Positions 1 to 8,608 of a DNA stretch of 22,500 nt are shown piece after piece. This DNA is from Cryptomeria japonica (lineage: Eukaryota > Streptophyta > Pinopsida > Cupressales > Cupressaceae): assembly GCF_030272615.1 (NCBI RefSeq), contig NW_026729281.1:75001-97500 (forward strand), in the 5' to 3' direction. The notes beneath the pieces were generated by a model. It was not told the DNA's origin. It ran no database searches and saw only the letters and a program-made list of their open reading frames with translations. A program made the translations under genes and the position numbers. Position 1 is the stretch's first letter; each line of letters begins with the position of its first letter.

Positions 1-3000
1 CGAGAAGACTCACCGCATAGGAATCGGGATGCGAGGCGAGGGATGCGGCGGGAAGGCCCCGACGGCTAAACGGAAGAGGCTGCAGGGCCGCCTCGGAATG
101 GTCCAAGCATCGGATGCGATTGGGACGACTACCAGTGCCAACCCCTTATCCCGCGATGCGTCCGATACACAGATAGTTCCAAGGCGGCCGAGGAGCCTCA
201 CCGCATATCAATCGGGGTGCGAGGCGAGGGATGGGGCGGGAAGGCCCCAACGGCTAGACGGAAGAGGCTTCAGGGCCACCTCGGAATGGTCCAAGCATCG
301 GACGCGCTTGGGGCGACTGCCAGTGCCAACCCCTTATCCCGCGATGCGTCCGATACACAGATGGTTCCAAGGCGGCCGAGGAGCCTCACCGCATAGCAAT
401 CGGGGGTGCGAGGCGAGGGATGGGGCGGGAAGGCCCCAACGGCTAGACGGAAGAGGCTTCAGGGCCGCCTAGGAATGGTCCAAGCATCGGACACGCTTGG
501 GGCGACTACCAGTGACAGCCCCCTATCCCGCGATGCGTCCGATACGAAGATGGTTCCAAGGCGGCCGAGGAGCCTCACCGCATAGCAATCGGGGTGCGAG
601 GTGGGGGATGCGGCGAGATGGCCCCAACGGCTAGACGGAAGAGGCCACAGGGCCGCGTCGGAATAGTCCAAGCATCGGACGCGCTTGGGGCGACTACCAG
701 TGACAACCCCTTATCCCGCGATGCGTCCGATACGAAGATAGTTCCAAGGCGGCCGAGGAGCCTCACCGCATAGCAATCGGGGTGCGAGGTGGGGGATGCG
801 GCGAGATGGCCCCAACGGCTAGACGGAAGAGGCTGCAGGGCCGCCTCGGAATAGTCCAAGCATCGGACGCGCTTGGGGCCACTACCAGTGACAACCCCTT
901 ATCCCGCGATGCGTCCGATACGAAGATAGTTCCAAGGCGGCCGAAGAGCCTCACCGCATAGCAATCGGGGTGCGAGGTGGGGGATGCGGCGAGATGGCCC
1001 CAACGGCTAGACGGAAGAGGCCACAGGGCCGCCTCGGAATAGTCCAAGCATCGGACGCGCTTGGGGCGACTACCAGTGACAACCCCTTATCCCGCGATGC
1101 GTCCGATACGAAGATAGTTCCCAGGCGGCCGAGGAGCCTCACCGCATAGCAATCGGGGTGCGAGGCGAGGGATGCGGCGAGATGGCCCCAAAGGCTAGAC
1201 GGAAGAGGCTGCAGGGCTGCCTCGGAATAGTCCAAGCATCGGACGCGCTTGGGGCGACTACCACTGCCAACCCCTTATCCCGCGATGCGTCCGATACACA
1301 GATAGTTCCGAGGCGGCCGAGGAGGTGGGGGATGCAGCGAGATGGCCCCAACGGCTAGACGGAAGAGGCTGCAGGGCCGCCTCGGAATAGTCCAAGCATC
1401 GGACGCGCTTGGGGCGACTACCAGTGACAACCCCTTATCCCGCGATGCGTCCGATACACAGATAGTTCCGAGGCGGCCAAGGAGCCTCACCGCATAGCAA
1501 TCGTGGTGCGAGGTGGGGGATGCGGCGAGATGGCCCCAACGGCTAGACGGAAGAGGCTGCAGGGCCGCCTCGGAATGGTCCAAGCATCGGATGCGCTTGG
1601 GGCGACTACCACTGCCAACCCCTTATCCCGCGATGCGTCCGATACACAGATAGTTCCAAGGCGGCCGAGGAGCCTCACAGCATAGCAATCGGGGTGCGAG
1701 GCGAGGGATGCGGCGAGAAAGCCCCAACGGCTAGAGGGAAGAGGCTTCAGGTCCGCCTCGGAATGGTCCAAGCATCGGACGCGCTTGGGGCGACTACCAG
1801 TGACAACCCCTTATCCCGCGACGCGTCCGATACACAGATAGTTCCAAGGCGGCCGAGGAGCCTCACCGCATAGCAATCGGGGTGCGAGGCGAGGGATGCG
1901 GCGAGAAGGACCCAACGGCTACACGGAAGAGGCTTCGGGGCCGCCTCGGAATGGTCCAAGCATCGGACGCGCTTGGGGCGACTACCAGTGACAACCCCTT
2001 ATCCCGCGACGCGTCCGATACACAGATAGTTCCAAGGCGGCCGAGGAGCCTCACCGCATAGCAATCGGGGTGCGAGGCGAGGGATGCGGCGAGAAGGACC
2101 CAACGGCTACACGGAAGAGGCTTCGGGGCCGCCTCGGAATGGTCCAAGCATCGGACGCGCTTGGGGCGACTACCAGTGACAACCCCTTATCCCGCGACGC
2201 GTCCGATACACAGATAGTTCCAAGGCGGCCGAGGAGCCTCACCGCATAGCAATCGGGGTGCGAGGCGAGGGATGCGGCGAGAAGGACCCAACGGCTAGAC
2301 GGAAGAGGCTTCGGGTCCGCCTCGGAATGGTCCAAGCATCGGACGCGCTTGGGGCGACTACCAGTGACAACCCCTTATCCCGCGACGCGTCCGATACACA
2401 GATAGTTCCAAGGCGGCCGAGGAGCCTCACCGCATAGCAATCGGGGTGCGAGGCGAGGGATGCGGCGAGAAGGACCCAACGGCTAGACGGAAGAGGCTTC
2501 GGGTCCGCCTCGGAATGGTCCAAGCATCGGACGCGCTTGGGGCGACTACCAGTGACAACCCCTTATCCCGCGACGCGTCCGATACACAGATAGTTCCAAG
2601 GCGGCCGAGGAGCCTCACCGCATAGCAATCGGGGTGCGAGGCGAGGGATGCGGCGAGAAGGACCCAACGGCTAGACGGAAGAGGCTTCGGGTCTGCCTCG
2701 GAATGGTCCAAGCATCGGACGCGCTTGGGGCGACTACCAGTGACAACCCCTTATCCCGCGACGCGTCCGATACACAGATAGTTCCGAGGCGGCCGAGGAG
2801 CCTCACCGCATAGCAATCGGGGTGCGAGGCGAAGGATGCGGCGAGAAGGACCCAACGGCTAGACGGAAGAGGCTTCGGGTCCGCCTCGGAATGGTCCAAG
2901 CATCGGACGCGCTTGGGGCGACTACCAGTGACAACCCCTTATCCCGCGACGCGTCCGATACACAGATAGTTCCAAGGCGGCCGAGGAGCCTCACCGCATA

Positions 3001-3958
3001 GCAATCGGGGTGCGAGGCGAGGGATGCGGCGAGAAGGACCCAACGGCTAGACGGAAGAGGCTTCAGGGCCGCCTCGGAATGGTCCAAGCATCGAACGCGC
3101 TTGGGGCGACTACCAGTGACAACCCCTTATCCCGCGACGCGTCCGATACACAGATAGTTCCGAGGCGGCCGAGGAGCCTCACCGCATAGCAATCGGGGTG
3201 CGAGGCGAGGGATGCGGCGAGAAGGACCCAACGGCTAGACGGAAGAGGCTTCAGGGCCGCCTCGGAATGGTCCAAGCATCGGACGCGCTTGGGGCGACTA
3301 CCAGTGACAACCCCTTATCCCGCGACGCGTCCGATACACAGATAGTTCCGAGGCGGCCGAGGAGCCTCACCGCATAGCAATCGGGGTGCGAGGCGAGGGA
3401 TGCGGCGAGAAGGACCCAACGGCTAGACGGAAGAGGCTTCAGGGCCGCCTCGGAATGGTCCAAGCATCGGACGCGCTTGGGGCGACTACCAATGACAACC
3501 CCTTATCCCGCGACGCGTCCGATACACAGATAGTTCCGAGGCGGCCGAGGAGCCTCACCGCATAGCAATCGGGGTGCGAGGCGAGGGATGCGGCGAGAAG
3601 GACCCAACGGCTAGACGGAAGAGGCTTCAGGGCCGCCTCGGAATGGTCCAAGCATCGGACGCGCTTGGGGCGACTACCAGTGACAACCCCTTATCCCGCG
3701 ACGCGTCCGATACACAGATAGTTCCGAGGCGGCCGAGGAGCCTCACCGCATAGCAATCGGGGTGCGAGGCGAGGGATGCGGCGAGAAGGACCCAACGGCT
3801 AGACGGAAGAGGCTTCAGGGCCGCCTCGGAATGGTCCAAGCATCGGACGCGCTTGGGGCGACTACCGTTGCCAACCCCTTATCCCGCGATGCGTCTGATA
3901 CACAGATAGTTCCGAGGCGGCCGAGGAGCCTCACCGCATAGCAATCGGGTTGCGAGGC
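1..3958 (-). repeat. 188-bp tandem repeat array (21 copies), probable 35S external transcribed spacer
   Basis: A 188-bp unit is repeated head to tail. The marker GTCCAAGCATCGGA starts at 101, 289, 478, 666, 854, 1042, 1230, 1390, 1578 and then every 188 bp to 3834, giving 21 copies. One unit has a 1-bp insertion (an extra G near 394) and one has a 28-bp deletion near 1321. Copies right of about 1860 are almost identical (GAGAAGGACCCAACGG type), while the left copies are more varied. Each unit holds a 10-bp inverted repeat, ATCGGACGCG and CGCGTCCGAT, about 38 bp apart. The array lies downstream of the minus-strand promoter-like elements, so it is inferred to be transcribed as 5' external transcribed spacer. 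If the true gene promoter lies left of position 1, it would instead be spacer repeats. The unit length is not a multiple of three, so the 94-residue open frames in it are not genes. Confidence 0.9.
1311..1330. repeat. 28-bp deletion scar inside one 188-bp unit
   Basis: After CGGCCGAGGAG the sequence jumps directly to GTGGGGGATG. The segment that normally carries GCATAGCAATCGG is missing, and the spacing to the next unit drops from 188 to 160 bp. A GAG triplet at both ends of the lost segment suggests slippage or unequal exchange between short direct repeats. Confidence 0.8.
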
Positions 3959-4196
3959 AGATTATTGGGAAGGGAACCCCCTGGGATGCGGCTCAAGCAG
4001 TGCCCAAAGGGACTGGAATGCGGAATCACATCGAGAGACCCAAATGCTATACGAGGGCTCAAATCGAATTATCGATTTGGCCACGACATGGACGCATCGG
4101 AACGACTACCTTTGCCGAACCACTCGCAATTGCATCCATACCGAAACCAATAGACATTTCCGTTAGAGCCCTCGCATAGCATTCGGGAATCTCGCA

Positions 4197-4286
4197 TGCC
4201 CCTCTAAATCGACCAATGCTGGCGCTCAATGAAAATCCGAGCGCTACCACCGTTCGAGCGCCAGCATTGGTCGAGTTAGAGGGGCA
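4197..4286 (-). other. 31-bp inverted repeat (hairpin) next to promoter-like element 1
   Basis: The arms at 4197-4227 and 4256-4286 are reverse complements at 30 of 31 positions, around a 28-bp loop. If transcription starts at about 4318 on the minus strand, the hairpin begins 32 nt into the transcript and ends near +121. Imperfect hairpins sit at the same offset beside elements 2 and 3. A role in early pre-rRNA folding or polymerase pausing is inference. Confidence 0.85.
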
Positions 4287-4310
4287 CGGGGGAGAATGCT
4301 CCAGTCAACA

Positions 4311-4340
4311 CCTCCCCTATATAAGTTATTTGTCCGATTC
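4311..4340 (-). promoter_or_regulatory. RNA polymerase I promoter-like element 1 (candidate 35S gene promoter)
   Basis: The minus strand reads CTTATATAGGGGAGG, matching the plant rRNA gene initiator core TATATAGGGG. By analogy with other plants the first transcribed base would be the A before the G-run, at about 4318. It is followed upstream (rightward) by the conserved block TTATTTGTCCGATTC. It is the leftmost of 13 copies, so it is the best candidate for the 35S gene promoter in this window. A plus-strand TATA box is possible, but there is no gene to serve. Confidence 0.65.
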
Positions 4341-4681
4341 TCGCACAACCGTAGTCTGCCTCGTCGAATCAAACAACGGTCCCAGATTCCGACTTCCGTT
4401 CCGTAGAGACCCAAAAGCTAGATGGAGGCTCGCAAGAAAGAGAGTCGGCGCATAGCAATCGGGTTTCTCGAACGTTTAGGGACCGAGCTCACTTGCGGAT
4501 AGGGCAAAATCCGCCAAGCAACCCAAAAGCTAGACGGGGGCTCGAATCGAATCGCCTAGGCGGCCACAACAACGACGTGTTGGATCGACTACCAGTGCCA
4601 AACCATTCAGCAAGACTAGTCTGTGTCGAGGCCGGATAGAGATTCTCAGAGAGCGCCCGCATAGCATTTAGGAGACCTGCC

Positions 4682-4776
4682 GCGTCCCTCACACTCGACA
4701 AATGGTGGTGCACGTTTATAAATCCGAGCGATCCCAACCCTTTCAAGCACCAACATCGGTCGAGATAGAGGGGCAC
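4682..4776 (-). other. Imperfect hairpin next to promoter-like element 2
   Basis: The arms at 4682-4711 and 4747-4776 pair at about 22 of 30 positions and lie 32 bp from the predicted start at 4808, as at element 1. The inner stem reads GGTGC/GCACC where element 1 has GGCGC/GCGCC, so one base pair has changed on both sides. Confidence 0.65.
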
Positions 4777-4800
4777 GGAGGGGGCTGCGTGAGACAACAC

Positions 4801-4830
4801 AGTCCCCTATATAAGTTATTTGTCCGATTC
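4801..4830 (-). promoter_or_regulatory. RNA polymerase I promoter-like element 2
   Basis: The minus strand carries TATATAGGGG with predicted start near 4808, 490 bp right of element 1. The bases after the G-run differ from the other copies (AGTCCCC rather than CCTCCCC on the + strand), so it may be weaker. The upstream TTATTTGTCCGATTC block is intact. Confidence 0.55.
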
Positions 4831-5122
4831 TCACACATCCGAAGAATGGTCATCAAATCGGACAACAGCCCAAACTTCCGACTTCCGTCCCAGAAAGCCC
4901 AAGAGCTATCTAAAACGTTCATGGCCGGAACTCGATCGCGGCTATACCAGTCCGCCAAGCAACCCAAAAGCTAGACTGGAGCTCTAGTCGAATCACCTCT
5001 GTGGCCATTGCAAGGACGTGTTGGAGCGACTACCATTGCCGAACCATTCCGCAGGTCGAGTCCATACCAAGGCCGCATAGAGATTCACGATGAGCTCCTG
5101 CATAGCAATCAGGAGACTTGCC

Positions 5123-5216
5123 GTGTCCATCACAATCGATAAATCCTGGTGCAAGATTTTTGCATCCGAGCGCTCCAACCAGTCGAGCACCAGCATCAAT
5201 CGACATAAACGGGCAC
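5123..5216 (-). other. Imperfect hairpin next to promoter-like element 3
   Basis: The arms at 5123-5152 and 5187-5216 pair at about 20 of 30 positions, 33 bp from the predicted start at 5249. The terminal stem CTGGTGC/GCACCAG is perfect. Position and arm length match the hairpins beside elements 1 and 2. Confidence 0.6.
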
Positions 5217-5241
5217 GGGGGGAGGATGCTCGAGAACACTA

Positions 5242-5271
5242 CCTCCCCTATATAAGTTATTTGTCCGATTC
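5242..5271 (-). promoter_or_regulatory. RNA polymerase I promoter-like element 3
   Basis: The minus strand carries TATATAGGGGAGG with predicted start near 5249, 441 bp right of element 2. It is the last copy with the TTATTTG version of the upstream block; all copies to the right have CTATTTG. Confidence 0.6.
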
Positions 5272-5390
5272 TCAAGCAGCCGAAGTCTGGTCATCGAATC
5301 GGGTCAAAGACCACAACTTCCGACTTTACCCACAATGCAAGTCATCGAATCGAACATCGGCCCCCGAGTCGGACTCCATGCGTATGTCAG

Positions 5391-5700
5391 GTCATCGGAC
5401 CCAAATTCCGCCTTCCTGCGCATGGCGGGCCATCAATATCAACTCGGTCATCGGACCCAAACTCCGCCTTTTTGCGTATGGCACGCCTTCAAATCGGTCA
5501 TCGGACCCAAATTCCGCCTTCCTGTGCATGGCGGGCCATCAACATCAACTCGGTCATCGGACCCAAATTCCGCCTTTCTGCGCATGGCACGCCATCAACT
5601 CGGTCATCGGACCCAAATTCCGCCTTCCTGCGCATGGCAGGTCATCGGACACAAATTCAGACCTCGCCAATATGCCTACGTATCGAATCGGTCATCGGAC
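5391..5700. repeat. Approximately 50-bp minisatellite
   Basis: The motif GTCATCGGACCCAAATTCC recurs at 5391, 5447, 5497, 5553, 5603, 5641 and 5691 with intervals of 38-56 bp, alternating with TGCGCATGGC and CATCAACTCG segments. The same motif continues into the adjoining 311-bp units, which probably seeded this array. It is open in several frames but shows no sign of a real protein. Confidence 0.8.
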
Positions 5701-5786
5701 CCAACTTCCGACTTCATCCATACTGTAGGGTCTTTGAGGTTGGCGCGGTGCGCTCAACCCAGGGAGTCGACCCATCGAAGCATACA

Positions 5787-5816
5787 CCTCCCCTATATAA
5801 GCTATTTGTCCGATTC
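5787..5816 (-). promoter_or_regulatory. RNA polymerase I spacer-promoter-like element 4
   Basis: Minus-strand TATATAGGGGAGG with predicted start near 5794. It is the first copy of the 311-bp series. The upstream block has CTATTTGTCCGATTC. Confidence 0.6.
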
Positions 5817-6097
5817 CCACACCTGTGTAGTTTGCACCTCTGACCAGGACATCGACCCCAACTTCCGAACTCGACTGCAACGACGGCACCAGCGCCTTGG
5901 TGCGCACCTTGCGACGCACAGTCCCAACATTCGCCTTCCTGCACATGGCAGGTCATCGGACCCAAATTCCGACCTCGCGAGTATGCCTACATATCGAATC
6001 GGTCATCGGACCCAACTTCCGACTTCATCCATACCGTAGGGTCTTTGAGGTTGGCGCGGTGCGCTCAACCCGGGGAGTCGACCCAACGAAGCATACA

Positions 6098-6127
6098 CCT
6101 CCCCTATATAAGCTATTTGTCCGATTC
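6098..6127 (-). promoter_or_regulatory. RNA polymerase I spacer-promoter-like element 5
   Basis: Minus-strand TATATAGGGGAGG with predicted start near 6105, 311 bp from element 4. Core and upstream block are identical to element 4. Confidence 0.6.
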
Positions 6128-6408
6128 CCACACCTGTGTAGTTTGCACCTCCGATCAAGACATCGACCCCAACTTCCGAACTCGCCTCCAACGACCGAAC
6201 CAGCGCCTTGGTGCGCACCTTGCAACGCACAGTGCCAACATTCGCCTTCCTGCACGTGGCAGGTCATCGGACCCAAATTCCGACCTCGCGAGTATGCCTA
6301 CATATCGAATCGGTCATCGGACCCAACTTCCGACTTCATCCATACCGTAGGGTCTTTGAGGTTGGCGCGGTGCGCTCAACCCGGGGAGTCGACCCAACGA
6401 AGCATACA

Positions 6409-6438
6409 CCTCCCCTATATAAGCTATTTGTCCGATTC
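6409..6438 (-). promoter_or_regulatory. RNA polymerase I spacer-promoter-like element 6
   Basis: Minus-strand TATATAGGGGAGG with predicted start near 6416, 311 bp from element 5. Confidence 0.6.
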
Positions 6439-6719
6439 CCACACCTGTGTAGCTTGCACCTCCGATCAGGACATCGACCCCAACTTCCGAACTCGACTAA
6501 AAAGACCGCACCAGCGCCTTGGTGTGCACCTTGCAACGCACAGTGTCAACATTCGCCTTCCTGCACATGGCAGGTCATCGGACCCAAATTCCGACCTCAT
6601 GAGCATACCTACTAATCGAATCGGTCATCGGACCCAACTTCCGACTTCATCCATACCGTAGGGTCTTTGAGGTTGGCGCGGTGCGCTCAACCTGGGGAGT
6701 CGACCCATCGAAGCATACA

Positions 6720-6749
6720 CCTCCCCTATATAAGCTATTTGTCCGATTC
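6720..6749 (-). promoter_or_regulatory. RNA polymerase I spacer-promoter-like element 7
   Basis: Minus-strand TATATAGGGGAGG with predicted start near 6727. It is the last of the 311-bp series; the next copy is 779 bp away because the 38/52-bp array intervenes. Confidence 0.6.
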
Positions 6750-6839
6750 CGACACCTGTGTAGTTTGCACCTCCGCTCAGGACATCGACCCCAACTTCCG
6801 AACTCGCCTGCAACGACCGAACCAGCGCCTTGGTGCGCA

Positions 6840-7366
6840 CCAAAAGTGCGCACTTTTGGAGGGCACTTTTGTGCGCTCCAAAGGTGCGCACTTTTGGAGG
6901 GCACTTTTCTGCGCTCCAAAGGTGCGCACTTTTGGAGGGCACTTTTTGGAGGGCACTTTTCTGCGCTCCAAAGGTGCGCACTTTTGGAGGGCACTTTTTG
7001 GAGGGCACTTTTCTGCGCTCCAAAGGTGCGCACTTTTGGAGGGCACTTTTTGGAGGGCACTTTTCTGCGCTCCAAAGGTGCGCACTTTTGGAGGGCACTT
7101 TTTGGAGGGCACTTTTCTGCGCTCCAAAGGTGCGCACTTTTGGAGGGCACTTTTTGGAGGGCACTTTTCTGCGCTCCAAAGGTGCGCACTTTTGGAGGGC
7201 ACTTTTTGGAGGGCACTTTTCTGCGCTCCAAAGGTGCGCACTTTTGGAGGGCACTTTTTGGAGGGCACTTTTCTGCGCTCCAAAGGTGCGCACTTTTGGA
7301 GGGCACTTTTGTGCACTCCAAAGGTGCGCACTTTTGGAGGGCACTTTTCCTGTGCTCCAAAGGTGC
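6840..7366. repeat. 38/52-bp palindromic minisatellite
   Basis: The unit starts with GTGCGCACTTTTGGAGGGCA at 6846, 6884 and 6922 (38-bp steps), then at 6974, 7026, 7078, 7130, 7182, 7234 and 7286 (52-bp steps), and at 7324 (38 bp). The 52-bp form differs from the 38-bp form by an internal 14-bp duplication of GGAGGGCACTTTTT. Each unit centres on the palindrome GTGCGCAC flanked by CCAAA and TTTGG, so strands can form cruciforms. Open frames of up to 262 residues run through it on both strands with meaningless repeating peptides. Confidence 0.92.
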
Positions 7367-7498
7367 ACACCTAGGTGAGCACCTTCGACCACACCTTGTA
7401 GCACACCAAACTCTGACTTTCGACTTCATCCGCAATGCAGGGTCTTTGAGGTTGGCGCAATGCGCACAACCAGGGGAGTCGACCCATCAAACCCAACA

Positions 7499-7528
7499 CC
7501 TCCCCTATATAAGCTATTTGTCTGATTC
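7499..7528 (-). promoter_or_regulatory. RNA polymerase I spacer-promoter-like element 8
   Basis: Minus-strand TATATAGGGGAGG with predicted start near 7506. It is the first copy of the 157-bp series. The upstream block has TGTCTGATTC rather than TGTCCGATTC. Confidence 0.6.
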
Positions 7529-7655
7529 TCATACATGCGTAGCCTGCAGGAGCAATTAGGACATCGACCCCAACTTTCGGCTTCTAAACGAAAACAAGGT
7601 CTTTGAGGTTGGTGTAATGCGAACAACTAGGGGAGTCAACCCATCAAACCCAACA

Positions 7656-7685
7656 CCTCCCCTATATAAGCTATTTGTCTGATTC
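7656..7685 (-). promoter_or_regulatory. RNA polymerase I spacer-promoter-like element 9
   Basis: Minus-strand TATATAGGGGAGG with predicted start near 7663, 157 bp from element 8. Confidence 0.6.
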
Positions 7686-7812
7686 TCATACATGTGTAGT
7701 CTACAGGAGCAATTAGGACATCGACCCCAACTTTTGACTTCTTAACGAAAACAAGGTCTTTGAGGTTGACGTAATGCGCACAACCAGGGGAGTCGACCCA
7801 TCAAACCCAACA

Positions 7813-7842
7813 CCTCCCCTATATAAGCTATTTGTCCGATTC
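7813..7842 (-). promoter_or_regulatory. RNA polymerase I spacer-promoter-like element 10
   Basis: Minus-strand TATATAGGGGAGG with predicted start near 7820, 157 bp from element 9. It keeps the TGTCCGATTC version of the upstream block. Confidence 0.6.
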
Positions 7843-7969
7843 TCATACATGTGTAGCCTGCAGGAGCCATTAGGACATTGACCCCAACTTTTGACTTCTT
7901 AACGAAAACAAGGTCTTTGAGGTTGGCGTAATGCGCACAACCAAGGGAGTTGACCCATCAAACCCAACA

Positions 7970-7999
7970 CCTCCCCTATATAAGCTATTTGTCTGATTC
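7970..7999 (-). promoter_or_regulatory. RNA polymerase I spacer-promoter-like element 11
   Basis: Minus-strand TATATAGGGGAGG with predicted start near 7977, 157 bp from element 10. Confidence 0.6.
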
Positions 8000-8189
8000 T
8001 CATACATGTGTAGCCTGCAACAACGATTAGGACATCCACCCCAACTTCTGAATTCGTCTGCGTTGACCGCACCAAAGGTGCACGCCTTGGTGCTCACCAA
8101 AATCCGACTTCCGACTTCTTCTGCTATGCGGGGTCTTTGAGGTTGGCGCAGTGCGCACAACCAGGGGAGTCAACCCACCGAATGCAACA

Positions 8190-8219
8190 CCTCCCCTATA
8201 TAAGCTATTTGTCTGATTC
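8190..8219 (-). promoter_or_regulatory. RNA polymerase I spacer-promoter-like element 12
   Basis: Minus-strand TATATAGGGGAGG with predicted start near 8197. The interval from element 11 is 220 bp because of a GACCGCACCAAAGGTGC insert near 8060. Confidence 0.6.
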
Positions 8220-8346
8220 TCATACATGCGTAGACTGCAGCAATGATTAGGACATCCACCCCAACTTTTGACTTCTTAAACAAGACAGGGTCTTTGAAGT
8301 TGGTGCAGTGCACACAACCAGGGGAGTCGACCCATCAAACGCAACA

Positions 8347-8377
8347 CCTCCCCTATATAAAGCTATTTGTCCGATTC
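8347..8377 (-). promoter_or_regulatory. RNA polymerase I spacer-promoter-like element 13 (variant)
   Basis: Minus-strand TATATAGGGGAGG with predicted start near 8354. One extra A on the + strand (TATATAAAGC) shifts the conserved upstream block by 1 bp relative to the core, which could alter activity. It is the rightmost copy. Confidence 0.55.
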
Positions 8378-8437
8378 TCATACGTGTAGTCTGCAGCAGC
8401 GATTAGGACATCGACCCCAACTTCCGAATTCGTTTGC

Positions 8438-8590
8438 ATTGACCGCACCAAAGGTGCACGCCTTGGTGTGCACCCTGGAGTGCACTTTGGTGCTCACCTC
8501 GGTGCACACTTTGGTGTGCACCTCGGTGTGCACCAAAGGTGCGCACCTTGGAGCGCACCAAAGGTGTACACTTTGGAGCGCACCACATAG
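8438..8590. repeat. GGTGTGCACC-type short tandem repeat
   Basis: About 18-bp degenerate units of the form CTTTGGTGTGCACCTCGG follow the GACCGCACCAAAGGTGC seed. They are short inverted repeats built on GTGCAC or GTGCGCAC cores, and grade into the GGTGGGT array to the right. Confidence 0.7.
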
Positions 8591-8608
8591 GGTCTTTGAG
8601 AGGTTGGC

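Larger units (their letters stand above)
3959..5280 (-). repeat. Three diverged promoter-proximal repeat units
   Basis: This stretch holds three related units of about 440-490 bp. Each has, left to right, a decayed version of the 188-bp repeat (marked by GACTACC near 4104, 4577 and 5028), a GCATAGCA motif (4174, 4659, 5100), an inverted repeat, and a TATATAGGGG promoter-like element on the minus strand. An extra GCATAGCA lies at 4450. Phrases such as ACCCAAAAGCTAGACGG match ACCCAACGGCTAGACGG of the 188-bp repeat, so the two families share ancestry. No gene is supported; open frames of 60-100 residues here look like chance. Confidence 0.75.
5691..6838 (-). repeat. 311-bp spacer-promoter repeats
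   Basis: Units start with GTCATCGGACCCAACTTCC at 5691, 6002, 6313 and 6624, exactly 311 bp apart; the fourth is cut at about 6838 by the 38/52-bp array. Each contains GGTCTTTGAGGTTGGCGC, a GAGTCGACCCA segment, one minus-strand promoter-like element, ACATCGACCCCAACTTCCG, and a CCTTGGTGCGCACC segment. The layout resembles spacer-promoter repeats of plant rDNA. Confidence 0.85.
7441..8590 (-). repeat. 157-bp spacer-promoter repeats
   Basis: GGTCTTTGAG-type unit starts lie at 7441, 7598, 7755, 7912, 8132, 8289 and 8591, with spacing 157, 157, 157, 220, 157 and about 302 bp. Units share the GTCTTTGAGGTTGG, GGGAGTCGACCCA, promoter-like and ACATCGACCCCAACTT segments with the 311-bp units but lack the roughly 154-bp minisatellite-type portion. 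Extra GACCGCACCAAAGGTGC inserts after 8050 and 8438 account for the longer intervals. Confidence 0.85.

Noticed and set aside
575-3839. Series of 94- and 70-residue minus-strand frames with near-identical peptides
   Set aside because: They are one frame per 188-bp repeat unit. The unit length is not divisible by three and each frame stops within the next unit, so they reflect the DNA period, not a protein family.
1-7400. CRISPR-like array (regular repeats)
   Set aside because: There are no unique spacers between the repeats; units are contiguous tandem repeats of 188, 311 or 38/52 bp, and the window is eukaryotic rDNA.
6625-7435. Lys/Cys/Pro-rich frames of about 260 residues in the 38/52-bp array
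   Set aside because: Open on both strands and in several frames; simple translations of the minisatellite.
4311-8377. TATATAAG read on the plus strand as RNA polymerase II TATA boxes
   Set aside because: No gene lies to the right of any copy, and the minus-strand reading TATATAGGGGAGG fits plant Pol I promoters better. Not excluded without RNA data.
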